Assembly (NCBI RefSeq): GCF_014898815.1
Contig: NW_026515548.1
Span: forward strand, 726,501-790,500
Direction: 5' to 3'
Length of the DNA stretch: 64,000 nucleotides
From: Panonychus citri
Lineage: Eukaryota; Arthropoda; Arachnida; Trombidiformes; Tetranychidae
Translations under genes and position numbers: made by a program
Notes under the pieces: generated by a model
Databases searched by the model: none
The model's input: the letters and a program-made list of their open reading frames with translations, nothing else
What the model was told of the DNA's origin: nothing
Shown: positions 19,937 to 32,113 of the stretch, one piece after another
How positions within the stretch are numbered: position 1 is the first letter of the stretch
Layout of the letters: every line of letters starts with the position of its first letter

Positions 19937-21509
19937 GATGTTTGTCAACAAAAGGTCTTAAGAACCAAAGAAAAATCTTATAACTGAAGTTCAATGTTTA
20001 TATAATTCACTGGATTCTAATGAAAACATGAAGGACTTTTCATATCACAGATTAACAAGGTAGTTTGGTTAGTTGATTGTGATAATTTATTGGTCCAACC
20101 ATTTGAGTGTTAACAATTTAGTTGTGAATCAATTGAAAAATAAGTACCAAAGTTTAGATGAAAGAAACAAGAAACAAACAAACAAGCAAATGGAGTTGGT
20201 CAGCAGAAAGACCGAAGCGCCTCAACTACTCGTTTATGTTTGTGTTGTCAATTTAACGGGCGAAATTGAAATTAATCACAATTATAATTTTAACTTTGAT
20301 AATCACAAGTTAGTGATTTACGTTTATTGAGTCACAATTAAACAATTAAATCAAAGAAAAATCAGATCGGCTTATAACTTGGCTGCTTTATCGTCTCAAG
20401 AAATTAATTCAAATTGTTACCTGAAGGAGAGAAACAATTAAATCATTTAGTTGGATGATTGAATTTCCATTGACTTTTTCAGTAAAACTATTTTATTCAT
20501 AGATTAAAATTAATCAGTTGATTGAGCAAAGAAATTGATCCACTCAATCTATCAAATGAATATGCAAATCAAACTAATTGTTCTGATTCAGGACAATTAA
20601 CTTTTACTCAATTTTCCTAATTTTGATCTTCTTCTGTTTAATTCACTTTTCATATTAATTAATTTCATTCACTTCTGATGTGTCCTCTTATGTGCTTAAT
20701 TGTCATACTAAATAATCTAATCAAAAAGTAATAGATTGAGTGGAAACACAATTGGCTTAATTTAACAGAGTTAGAAATAGATTCGCAATTAATTAATTAT
20801 CACTTTCTATCGATCGTTATACTATGCTTAATTCGTTGTATAATTAAGCGCAATTTACTCAATACCAATATAATTAATCTTTGATTAAATATCGAGCAAT
20901 GTTCAATAATTAGTAATTAATTCATTGGAATAATTTTGATAATTATTTGAATCAAATACTTCTGGTTGATTTAAGTTAATTACAACCTATTTGGTTAACT
21001 AAATGCATTGATTGTTAAGTAAAATAGACAATTAATTAAATCTTAGTGACAATCAAACCATTGAAAAGTTAAATGCGTAAACAAATCAAATGAATAACCT
21101 TAATTGAATCAAAATCTCTCTAATTGTTATGATCTAAAGTCAAACAGATTAACACTAATCAAATCTAATTATCTGGTGATATGATAAGACATTGACAAGG
21201 ACTTTTAATGTTATGTTTTTATCAAAGTAATTAGTAAATAATTAATCATTGGCAACTTTTTTAGTCTAAATCAACATTTTGATTAGTTTACATCTAAAGT
21301 CAATTTGATTATCTGTTGTTTTTGGCTTCCATTTCTTAATCAAATCAACTTTTAATTGTACAATTAAATTGACTAGTATTCAACTGGTAGTGCCTTTGAT
21401 ATCCCTTGTCAATTGATATAATCAAAGTGAATCAAATTTGATTGACAAGATAATAGTTACACCTTAATGGCTCCAATTGTGATCGTTCAACAATTTGTGA
21501 CAATTTAAA
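19937..21509. other. Spacer after the serpin array, partly a duplicate
   Basis: Non-coding. The first 880 bp repeat the spacer upstream of serpin copy 2 with one large deletion, then unique AT-rich sequence follows up to the next gene. No RNA gene or promoter motif stands out. Confidence 0.5.
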
Positions 21510-22596
21510 ATGAAAGATTTTCAATCAAAAGTGATCAATATTGATCAATGGGTTGAGGAAAATGGTGTTTACCTTAAACCACCAATTTGCAATAAATTAG
21601 TTTTCAATGGACAATTAAAGATCTTCCTTGTTGGTGGACCTAATCAACGAAATGATTATCACGTTGAAAATGGTGAAGAAATATTCATAATGCTTAAAGG
21701 TGACATGATACTGAACATTATCGAGCAAGGACACTCGAAGGCTTTAACAATTAGAGAAGGTAAGTTAGTAGAATTAAGTTAATTACCAACAATCTTAATT
21801 GTCTTCAATCATGTTTATTGTGTTTTTCGTGATTTATCAGAATTGATAAAATCATATTATCATCTTGTCATGAACATTTTGAAACAAATGAATACAATTG
21901 TAAGGAAGAAACAATAATCAAGCAAAAAGATTAAATTGTTTTCTCATTTATCTATCAATCAATCAACAATTAGGTGAAATTTTTGTACTACCAAGTCGGG
22001 TACCTCATAGTCCTCAACGATTTGCCGATACCCTTGGAATGGTGATTGAGCGAAAGCGATTAGATCATGAACTAGATTGTCTTCGTTATTACATCGATTC
22101 TAATTGTAATCAAGTTTTATTCGAGAAATGGTTTCATTTGGTTAATTTGGACACCGATCTCAAGCCAATCATTGAATCATTCAAATCGTCCATTGAATGT
22201 GCGACTGGTCGTCCAACTCAATTTTACGATAATTCATTGACACCTCATCCAGATGATCGGACAATTAAACTACAATCGCCCATTTATTTACTCGATTGGT
22301 TTAAGTTTAATTACTTATCAATTTGTGAAGGATTTTCTTTCCTTTATCCTCAATCAGTCGAGTCGAGGATTGGATTTTATGGTCCAGGTAAACATATTGT
22401 TATCTCCGTCGATACTGAACTGTTCATTTGGCATCTTGGTTCTTATGCAAAATTAACAATCGATGATGACAATCAACGTAAATTAACATTCAACGACACA
22501 ATGATTATCGACAGAGGATCTTTTTTCATTCTTGTCTCTGATGGACCAACTTTTATCGCCTCAATGAAACCATTTACATCAACGGTTAGACCTTGA
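21510..22596 (+). CDS. HAAO: 3-hydroxyanthranilate 3,4-dioxygenase
   Basis: Two exons, 21510-21759 and 21974-22596, split by a 214-nt GT-AG intron inside an REG/E join, give 290 residues. That is the expected length for the animal enzyme. It is an Fe(II) cupin dioxygenase that opens the ring of 3-hydroxyanthranilate in the kynurenine pathway to quinolinate and NAD. The metal ligands fall at His51, Glu57 (YHVENGEEIF) and His95 (RVPHSPQRF). Arg47 and Arg99 for substrate binding are also in place. The ATG is the first in frame and the predicted protein starts like its family. There is no signal peptide, consistent with the cytosol. Many insects lack this enzyme, which agrees with a non-insect arthropod host (from memory). 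Confidence 0.95.
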
Positions 22597-23896
22597 TATG
22601 AACAACATTTGTAAATTTTTCTATTAAATCATTCAATCGTTAATCAAATTCATTATTTAATTTATTTAATTGATTGATCTCAAGTTTTTTTGATAAATTT
22701 CTACCTCACTAGATGGCGACTTGATCGTATTTTGATTTTGTTTGCGAGATGATTAACTTAATTGCTTTAGATTATTTTAATTAATTGTCACCCATTTAAT
22801 ATTTTCTTTGATCTAATTCATTAAAATATTCAAAGTTTTTAGATAGACAAAGTCACCCATAAACCAGCCTGATTTATGAACAATTTAGGACAACTCAATT
22901 CTGGAATCGAGTCAATGTTTGATCATTTGATTAAATTAATTTAATTTGTTACGAAATTAAATTGTAAATCATCTTGAGAGATAAAAATTAAGGCTTCTAA
23001 AAAGGACAACAGCTTCTTGTTAATTGTTTTAATAACTTGAATTCAGAGTGAAAAAAGATAATAAACAATTAACTTAAATGGATTGGTAATTGTGACTACA
23101 AATTTAACACCAAACGAAAATTAAATTTGATTATTCTTGATTAGATTAAGTGATTTAGTGAATTTCATAATTGTGAATATTTTGTAGAAATAAAATGTTT
23201 CATCATTTAAATCGTTGAATAAGTTAATCAGTTTCTTTGTTTTCGTTTATGAATGACAGTTGATTACACGAAAAAAAAAGCCGCGTAAACATCAAAATTT
23301 GATGATTAGATTTAATTGTAATTATTGCAAATGATTTAATTCGGCGAGAAGGAAATTGGTTTAAATGTAATTAGATTCAATGTGGAAAAAGATAACACGT
23401 AGGAGAAAAGAGCTGATAACAATTAATAGTAATTAGTAAAGGGGATTATTTAGATTGTAATTGTTTCCTTAAAATTGAGATTTTTTTTATTCATAACTTA
23501 CACAAGATGATGAATTTGTCATTAAAATTAATTGTAACGATTCACCAACAATCGATTAGGTTTTTATGTTAACAATCATTGAAATAGAGTCATTTTAATG
23601 AGACATGATGATCACAAGAAAATGTGAATTTTGAGAGGCATAAAGTGAAAATGAAGTTGGTGTGTTGTCGATGAAAGTAAAAAAGATAAATCATTTTATC
23701 CTTTTTACTGGTGTGTACGATTCTTTGTAATGATTTAAATTAAATTAGCCTCTAATTAATTTGATTAGTATATAAGATAGACAGAAAGAATGACAGAAGA
23801 AGAAAAAAAGCCGATAGGATGGAGCTTTGTCTTAATTGTAATAGTTAGTTTAGGAGAAAAAGAGAGACCATGAAATTTAGATTTGAATTAATTCCC
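22597..23896. other. Convergent intergenic region
   Basis: About 1.3 kb of AT-rich spacer between the convergent dioxygenase and Scribble genes. It holds 3' UTR sequence of both. One GC-richer element, CTCACTAGATGGCGACTTG, lies at 22705-22723 and is listed separately. Nothing else was seen. Confidence 0.5.
22705..22723 (+). promoter_or_regulatory. CTCF-like motif
   Basis: CTCACTAGATGGCGACTTG matches the core that animal CTCF prefers (CACTAG-ATGGC). It lies between two convergent genes. One of five or six similar sites in the gene-rich part of the window. Confidence 0.35.
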
Positions 23897-26800
23897 TCAT
23901 CCTGACCGAGTTTCCGTTGCTACAGTTGATTCTGTTACAATGGAACCGGTTGAATCCTTGAGGATATTGTTGGTAACTCGGGTGGTTGTTGTTTCGGTGA
24001 AAGTTGTTTTAGTCAAAACTTCAGTATATAAACCGGCCATCGATGGTGGTGGTGGCAATTCAGCTTCCAGAGTTTCATGAGGTTTAAGAACTTGGTGTTT
24101 CTCTATCCTTACAACTACAGGGGGTTTCGAGAAGCTAGAATGTGTCGTTGTTTCGTTTAGTTGCTGATTGGCACCTAATAAATTTCCATGAAAAAGGAGA
24201 TGAAAATCAAGAATTACTTGAGGCCGATTGAACAAATAGAGAGAGAAAGAGAGATCTCATCTTCCCTACCAGGTAAAATACTTTCTTCACATAATATTGA
24301 CATTTGTTAATTACCTGTTTGATTTAATGCACTAATAGAGGCACTTGACTTCAAGGTTTGAGAGGCACTGTTGTTAAATGGCGTAGATGAAGTGGTGAAG
24401 GTGGAATTGGAGGGTAACGTTGAATAGGACGAGGATGTTGTCAGTGTTGTTGTCGGTGGTGTCACGGTGGTGGATGGATTGAAAACAGTCAGATCACCTT
24501 TTAGGCCGGTTAATCTGGTGAATACTGAATATGTTGGCTTTGAAGAGTTTGATCCCCCGACTCCACCCGAATCATGGCTTATATTACTTAATGATCCTAA
24601 AGAAGGTCTTTTGTAAGATCCAGTGAATGTTGGTCTATTAGCCATGTAGGATGCCGATGAAAGGCCAGTGTAAGGCCGAGAGAAGGAGGAGGAAAATGAT
24701 GCTTTTGAGGAATCATCATCACCTTCAATCACGTCTCTTTCCACACAAAGTCGAACAAATCGTTCGGGTTTAGTTAACATATCTACTACTTGTTCTTTCT
24801 TCATTCCAGAAATATCTTGTCCTTCAATCTTGATGATTCTATCACCAACTCTCAGTTTACCCGCTTTCTGAGCGGCTCCACCCGGAGCTATTCTTGAAAT
24901 TATTATAGACTTTTCATCTTTACCATAAGCGACGCAAAAACCTAATCCAGTGGGTTCACGAATTATTATTGTATAATCGACAACTGTTTTCACTTTAGAT
25001 TGAGGCTTAGGAGAAATTTCTCCTTCACTTTCAGGTGAGAATGATGAAGGTTGTTGATTTAAGGGCTGTGAAGATGTTGAAGTGAAAGATTCGTTTAAAT
25101 GCTGATAAGGTTTTCTACTAAGATTCATTGATGAAGTTCTTTCATGTGTAGGTGATACTGTTAGACAGGAATCGCCATTTGAAAGGTGGACATCATGATT
25201 TATATGATGATTTGATGCACTTATATCCATCGATCTGTTTATTGAATTTTGATCATTTATGGGCACTTCTCTGGCAGCAAGAACAGAGAATTCGAAACCA
25301 GCCGTTTTTAAGGCTTCTACAGCCTTAAAATGGTCAACATTTTCCATGGAAATATCATTGACAGCTAATATTTTATCACCAACTCTTAGCCCAGATAATT
25401 CAGCTGGACCTCCTGAAGTAATCTTGGACACGAATATACCCTCATCATTACCCTTGAAAGGTGTTGAACCCTGACCTCCAGCAATACTAAGCCCAAGTCC
25501 TCCGACAGCTCGTGAAACATAAAACTTCATCTGTTTAATTTCAACAGGGCCCATTGGTAGAGGAGTTGTCATGGTGGCGTTGGAAAAGGATGAATTGTGA
25601 GATGAAATATCATCTCCATGAACATTGTTTGATGAATTTTCCTTTTTCAAAACTTCTTTGATGATAGATGCAAACTTATTTAAATCTTCTTTTGAATTAG
25701 GCATATTTATCCTCTTGTTTTTCAAATGGTGAGGCGTGTCACGGCGATGAAGTTTATGTTTCTCCCTCCTTTCTTCGTCATCTACTTCATCTTCATCTTT
25801 CCCATCATGAAGTGTTTCCTCTGGTTCCTCTTCATCATCTTCTTGCTCATCATCTAATGGCCTATGTATTTTACTAGGTTGATCCGGAAATAGAACATGC
25901 TTTTCATCCTGACTCATTCTTGTATCAGCCATCCTAATAATAACTGAAGAGGCCTCAGATGATTCTGAGTTACTTGGACTTTTTGATCCTTCTCGACTAT
26001 GGACGGATGATGTTTCTTGAGATTCTTCTTTCTTCTCTTCTTCATCAGGCTCGTATTTTTGATCTTTCTCTTTAAATAATTTCGAATGTCTTGCTTTAAG
26101 TTCTTTCGGATGTGGTGTATCATGTCGGATAAAGTTTGCTTCGAATCGGCTTCTTTGATCACCTGTATTAAGACCATCTTCCTCGACGAAAACTGAATCA
26201 GGGAATCTAACTGCAGATTCTCGAGGACGACCAAAAGTGGGACTTGGTGATTCAACTTGATTCGGTGATGCCAAATCTACAGATGGAAAAGAAAAATGAG
26301 AAAATAGATTAGTCATAATAAAATTAAACAATAATGGAAATTGTGACAATGGGAAATCAAAAATTCATGACTATTGTAAAAACAGAGTAATGAGACTGCA
26401 TTTATTATGCTGTCAACTAATAACATTATGTTATTGACAAAAAAAAGACATCATCATAAATAAAATGATAGACATAAAAAAAGGTGAATCTGTTAAACCT
26501 TTAAGTATCATATCAATATCATATTAATAATAAATTATTAATAGGTATCATCACTTAACCGATAATTAAGTTAATCTATGACCCGAATTAGGAAATAGAA
26601 GGAGGAAGAGAATGAGGAAGAAAAAAACCATTTGTTACCAGTAATTCCACTAGTGTAATAATCAGTAGTCTGGGCTTGAGGCAATAAGTAACATGTCAAC
26701 ACTTTGAGTCCACTTTGTTCATCAAAATCATTCTGAAATTTGAGCAACGGTTGTGATTGATTTTCCGCCAACCACAACGCTTTCAAATTAAGAGCCGTTA

Positions 26801-27932
26801 TTGAGAATGGAAGGTTTTGTAAATTGTTACCAGAAACGTCGAGCACTTTAAGTTCCCGAAGTTGACCAATTTCAACTGGAAGGTGGGTAATATGATTTTG
26901 TCTTAATGATAAAACACTTAATTTCGTTAAATTACCAAGTTGGGCCGGTAAATCAGATAGCTCATTACGATCCAAGTTTAATATTGATAAATGAATTAAA
27001 TTACCGATAGTTGGAGGTAATTCGGGTAATGAATTCTCGGTTAAAACTAATTCTTGGAGAGATGAGCAACCACCAATGGTTGGATTTAATGAGAAAAGGT
27101 TGTTTTGGTTTATTTTGAGAATCACAAGTTTATTAAGTTGTCCTATTCCATCAGGTAGTTGTTCAAGACGATTATCAGAGAGATGTAAATCAGTTAAATT
27201 CCATAGGCCAGAAATTTCCTCAGGTAGATAACTGAGACAATTCTCGCAAACATCAAGACAGGTTAACTTTTTCAAATTACCAATCTCTTTAGGTAGTGTT
27301 CTCAAACCGTTTTCATCAAGCCAAAGCTCTTGTAACATTATAAGATCGCCAATAATTTTAGGTAATTCTTCTAATTGATTGCTGCCCAGGTCTAAACGTT
27401 GAAGTTTAGTTAAATTGGAAAAACTTGGTGGTAATGTTTTAATGAGATTTTCTCTGAGCTCAAGTGACTCCAGGTTAATAAGCGATCCAATATCGGAGGG
27501 TAAATGTTGTAAATTAACATCATTAAGGGATAAACTTTTCAAATTGGTCAAATGGGTGATGGCATTGGGCACATTTCGAAGAGGATTGAAACTTAGATCA
27601 AGCTCCTTTAAGCGACGCAAGAATTTGATAACTTCGGGTATCTCTATTATTTCATTCTTTGATGCATCCAATTCAACTAGATTAGAAAGCTTAGCTATGT
27701 CCATAGGTAAACATCCTATCTCATTATCTGAAATACTCAGCTTCTGAAGTCTATGAAGCCGGAATAAGGAATCAGGTAAATCTTTAATATGGTTAGAGTC
27801 CAATAATAAGTCTTCCAATGATGAGGCATATCGGGCAATATCATCAGGCACTCTAGACAAGCTACAATGCCTCTTGTCAACACAGTCAATTTGACGGTTA
27901 CAGGTTTTCAATAAGAATCCCCAACGAAACAT
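23897..27932 (-). CDS. scrib: Scribble (LAP family: LRR and two PDZ domains)
   Basis: Three exons, 26639-27932, 24315-26276 and 23897-24174, with introns of 362 and 140 nt, encode about 1177 residues. The N-terminus (MFRWGFLLKTCNRQIDCVDK) is the LAP hallmark. About 16 leucine-rich repeats follow up to residue 395, ending in the LAP-specific region with LAENQSQPLLKFQ and YLLPQ. An acidic, Ser/Glu-rich linker leads to PDZ1 (about residues 672-768, GGLGLSIAGGQGS) and PDZ2 (about 860-947, TGLGFCVAYGKDE). The protein is a basolateral polarity scaffold that works with Dlg and Lgl at cell junctions. Other Scribble proteins have four PDZ domains. The last two are absent here and the C-terminus is Thr/Ser-rich. 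The start is set at the second Met of MCSMFRWG because it aligns with the family. Confidence 0.93.
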
Positions 27933-29988
27933 GGAACACAATATGTAATATGTAATAAAGAATCAAGGACTTGAATATTAGTTATTCACTAAATTTATAC
28001 ACAGAGAGATGAAGGGAAAGGGAGAGAGATAAACACACAGAAAAAGATACACATAAATAAACAACACTCACACACACACACACAGAAAAAAGATAGAGAT
28101 AGAGGAAAAGAGAAAGAAAAAGTGTGTGTGAAAGAAAGAGAGAAAAAAGCACAGAGAGAAACAAGATATTCAAGAAGAAGAGGTTTTTTTAGATTCTTTT
28201 GAAGGTAAAAAGATGATGTTGAAGCCAGACAAGTGATAACCAATCAAGTTAAATTGTATTCACAGTAATTAAAGAAAAATAACTTTATCCAGATAACCAT
28301 AGTAATAGTAACAAGCATAAAATGGTTTAATTAGATTGACAATTAAAGTTAAATAGAAAAAAATATTTAACAAAACAGTGGAAACACAATTAATGATTTT
28401 GAAAAGAAACAAAAATTATTACAGAAAAAAAGGTAAGATGAGAAAAGAGAATAGAAAATAAAAAGATTCTATTCGAATGATCGATTGTTCGAATCGATTT
28501 TTGAATCGATTTTAACCGAAAATTGAAAGAAAATGAAATTATTTCAATCAAATTAAATCAAATTTTTCTATTACAAAAAAAAATTAACTATCAATCAGTT
28601 TTCACTTGTCAAAGTTAAACATTTAATTAAATGATTAGATGACAATTTTTCCAAAGAAAAAGTCAACTACGATATTTGTATTGTTGATTGTGAATTGTTT
28701 TGATGTTTTGGAAAATAAATTTTCTTAATTATCAATTAATTGAACAATTTGAATCATCGATATTATTAAATGAATGTAATCAAAAATTGATTGAAGAATC
28801 ACTAATCAACCCAACCTTGAGAGTTTGTTTCTTAATTGTGGGCTGAGTTTAATGATAATAATAAATTGTAGGTGTGTTAAGTTAATTGTAATCTAACAAT
28901 GTAGTTATTATAATTGTTCACAATTAACAGTTAACAAGAAAACAATGAAGTAAATTATTAATGAAGGAAACAATGAGAAAGAAATTAAATTGTTTAGCTA
29001 ATAACAAACTTTTAGAAATGAAAATGATCAAAATTAATGATAAACAATTGATTAATTTTCTAGGTAATCAACTCTATGGGTTAATCTTGCTAATTACAAA
29101 TAATCAACAAAGATAATCATGATTAATTGTCTAATCAAGTGTAATTGAATATCAGTCAATAATCAACAGCTGAAAGATGATGAGCAAAAATGAATTAATT
29201 TGATTGTGAATCAAATGAATCAATGAATAGTCAATGATTAATATGTTTCCATTAATTAAATGTAATCATTAACATAGAGTATGAATCATCCATTGATTGG
29301 GAACTTTTAATTATCATAATGATTAGAAATTAAGTAGCAATGTTAATCAGTCCAAGTGACAATTTACTCTCAGTTAACTAAATTGTTACTCAATTTCGAG
29401 TGGGGAAAAGGAATCGATAACAATTTAAATTGTAAATTAAAATGATTAAAACATTTATTTTGTTACTAAATCCAGATCAATAATGTTAATCATTAAGATG
29501 ATAATCTACAATCAATAATATTATCACAACAATCAATATTTATCACCATTGATTGTTACTATTATTATGATTACTGAATTGATAATAACATTGAAAGTTG
29601 ATTGACCGTAACATTGATAATGATTTTAATTGTTATCAATGAAATTCAATGATTAGAATCAAGTTTTACATTTGCTAAATCAATTGATTGTCCTTGATTC
29701 TTTAAATTATAAAATTAAAACGCCTTAATCACTAATCAGTGGAGCAGAAAACTAACTCAAAAAAGTAACAATTTAATAAATTGATCAATGATTAGTTTTC
29801 CATTGTGATTTATTATGATTGAAAAGTGAGACAATTTAGATTTTGTCGATTACAATTATTAAACTATTCAGCTAATTGTTAATCATTGATGATTGAGTTT
29901 ATTTGTTTGATTGGCTCATTGTAAATATACATTGTTGGTCTTAATTTTTTTGCCTCAATTTTGTACAATTTAAGTTGATTGTTACAAT
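27933..29988. other. Long spacer with purine-rich and CA repeats
   Basis: From 28000 to 28200 the sequence is a low-complexity purine-rich run with a (CA)n tract at about 28066-28084. This is probably the scrib 5' UTR or promoter. The rest, to 29988, is AT-rich with no gene, repeat or RNA that I can support. Confidence 0.5.
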
Positions 29989-30456
29989 TTAACTCCACAT
30001 GGAGACAAGTCTTGGACTCATATCGTAAATGCCTGCATCATTTAATTGATAATTAAATGATTGGTGACTCTTGTAATTGTCGAAAGGTTTTAAGGTGATC
30101 TTTTGATTGTAAGTGTCGTTAATTGTACATTTCCAATCAAGCGATTCCAATGGTTCCTTGAATACATCGAGGACGAACATTGATCCAGATTCAATTAAAT
30201 CACCCGATAAACTTTCATTCTTGGAGATACACTTAATTGTTACATCTTCACCCGATCGTTTGTTGATAAATTTAGCGATCTCTCCGAATCGAAAGGCACA
30301 ACCAAGGAAAACTTTTCGAGCATAATTAGTCCCATTTTTAACGATCGACGAGACGGACTTTTTATCGCAATTCGGATAATCCTGATCGGACCATGATAAC
30401 AATATAATTCCAGTCACACACCAAATGATTAGATAAACAGGTAACTGTTGATACAT
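29989..30456 (-). CDS. Small secreted protein, weakly S1-like
   Basis: A single-exon gene of 155 residues. Residues 1-25 form a signal peptide (MYQQLPVYLIIWCVTGIILL core), and there are three N-glycosylation sites (NGT, NES, NDT). The mature part has four cysteines. The stretch GEDVTIKCISKNESLSGDL, then SGSMFVLDVF, then LDWKCTI has the order of a plant self-incompatibility S1-type domain (a beta-sheet with C-S-K-x-x-x-L, an aromatic turn and a second Cys). That resemblance is by eye and unproven. No transmembrane segment or GPI signal follows. It might be a saliva or haemolymph protein. It has no obvious partner next to it. Confidence 0.65.
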   Translation of the reverse strand: MYQQLPVYLIIWCVTGIILLSWSDQDYPNCDKKSVSSIVKNGTNYARKVFLGCAFRFGEIAKFINKRSGEDVTIKCISKNESLSGDLIESGSMFVLDVFKEPLESLDWKCTINDTYNQKITLKPFDNYKSHQSFNYQLNDAGIYDMSPRLVSMWS

Positions 30457-31172
30457 GTTAATTGAAACAGTCTATGGATGATTAAGAGGAAGTGATGAGA
30501 ACAGAAATTTAATTGAATAGCTGCTGTTTCAATTAGCAATCAAACTAATTGTTCCCATTCCAATAGATTGTTGTAAATTGGTTTATCAATAAACAAGATT
30601 GTTTAGTTTTCATCTCTCTCTCGTTGTTAATGGTACAGTTAATTACCTGAAGGACAAACAGTAACAATAATCAATTGATCATCTTCATCCTCATCACTTT
30701 CATAATAATCAATCATTCAGATGTTATTATCAATCAAGAATCCAGAACATAATCTTAATCAGAATTGCTTTTTTCTCATTGTTTTCATGTTTATCTTAAG
30801 GTAATAATAAACATCGAGAACAAAGTAAATTAATTTGATCATGATGATTAACTGTTGATTCAACAACAGGTATGTGATTATTCAGTTTCTGAAATTGAAC
30901 AACAAAGATAATCAATGAAAAAGGAACATCATTAATCTTAATCGATTAACTATTCTATCAACTTTAATAGACTAGGAAAGAGATTAACCAGAAAAGAACC
31001 AGAAAAAAAACAATAGAATCTCATCTTACCTTAATTACCATAGAAACTGGTTAATTTCTGGTTAGTGTAAACACCCCTGAGGGAAAATGATAATTGATTC
31101 GCAGCGATGAACAGAGACAATAGGAACAACCGGTTAATTGTGAAAAAAATGGTTGGTCAACTTTCATTAATC

Positions 31173-31187
31173 GGTCGCCATCTTGTT
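31173..31187 (-). promoter_or_regulatory. ATGGCG motif (CTCF/YY1-like)
   Basis: On the minus strand AACAAGATGGCGACC reads like a YY1 site (AAGATGGCG) or the core of a CTCF site. It sits between two divergently transcribed genes. Confidence 0.3.
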
Positions 31188-31416
31188 CGGCTTTTTCTCA
31201 TCCCTTGCCTCTCATTTTCTGTGGGTCATTGTACTGGTCATTTTTTGTTAATTTCACCTTGAGGCTTTTTGTCAACTTTTCTTTGTGACAAATAAACAGA
31301 AACACTCATCATCATGATGGAGATTAAAATGGTTACAAAGTAATTATAATGTTCCAGTCCGATGATTAGCCAGTGTCCATTGTTACAAGAACCAACCGCC
31401 GATTCTGTTAGAAATG

Positions 31417-31437
31417 TCCGCCATCGTAGCGATGGCG
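31417..31437. repeat. Short GC-rich inverted repeat
   Basis: CGCCATCG, a three-base loop and CGATGGCG form a stem near the start of the small ORF at 31238-31444. It contains the ATGGCG core in both orientations. Confidence 0.45.
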
Positions 31438-32113
31438 TAACCAATGATTAGAAGACAATTAACCAACAAAATAATAAGATGATGATGATTAAAATGCAAT
31501 TGGAAAACTAAACAATCAAATGTCAACAATTGACCAGCAACAGATAAAACTCAAAGATCGTTCCCTAGGTAACCTAATCTTCAATAGAAACATTAATCAT
31601 ATTGTCTTGTTTTTTATTCTTTTAATTTGCTCACTAATTAATCTTGTTCAACAGTTAATTGTCAATCATTTAATCTGGGACTCAGTGATTTCCTTCAACT
31701 AATTTACTCGAAATGACAATTTAACGACCAACCCATCAACAATCAATTCTCTTTGGACTTAAATGTCTTTTTATATGTTTGTTGCTTTTTCTCATCTAAT
31801 AAGATGAGACAAAGAAAAAGATAAAAGTTCAATCGAAAGATTTATCGTGAAGTTCATTGTGATTCTTGATTGTTTTGTTCCTTCATGATGAATCAATTTA
31901 CTCTTGATAACATTTGGAATCAACTCTCAGTTCTCCATTGGAACAATCAACTTTAAATATTCTTCTTTCTTCTCTTTCTTTTTCTACAATTTTCTATTCT
32001 TTTTGACATTGATAAAAACAAACAACGAATTCATTTCTCCTCGAATATCTGGTTAATCAACAAGAGAGAGAGAGAGAGAGATCATCAACCTTGGAACAGG
32101 AATATGAGTTATC

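Larger units (their letters stand above)
30457..32113. other. Divergent spacer; possible small ORF
   Basis: The spacer between a leftward secreted gene and the rightward CEP164-like gene. A 68-codon open frame on the minus strand at 31238-31444 has one hydrophobic segment (HYNYFVTILISIMMMSVSVY) and a basic tail but opens with a non-ATG codon. An ATG in another frame gives only 13 codons (MADISNRIGGWFL). It may be an unlocated small membrane protein gene. A GA run lies at 32062-32081. Confidence 0.3.

Noticed and set aside
27982..28243. Two hydrophobic minus-strand ORFs of 63 and 82 codons
   Set aside because: They are translations of a purine-rich low-complexity tract and CA repeat upstream of scrib.
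31238..31444. 68-codon membrane ORF as a gene
   Set aside because: It has no ATG start and no clear splice partner. Kept only as a note in the spacer entry.
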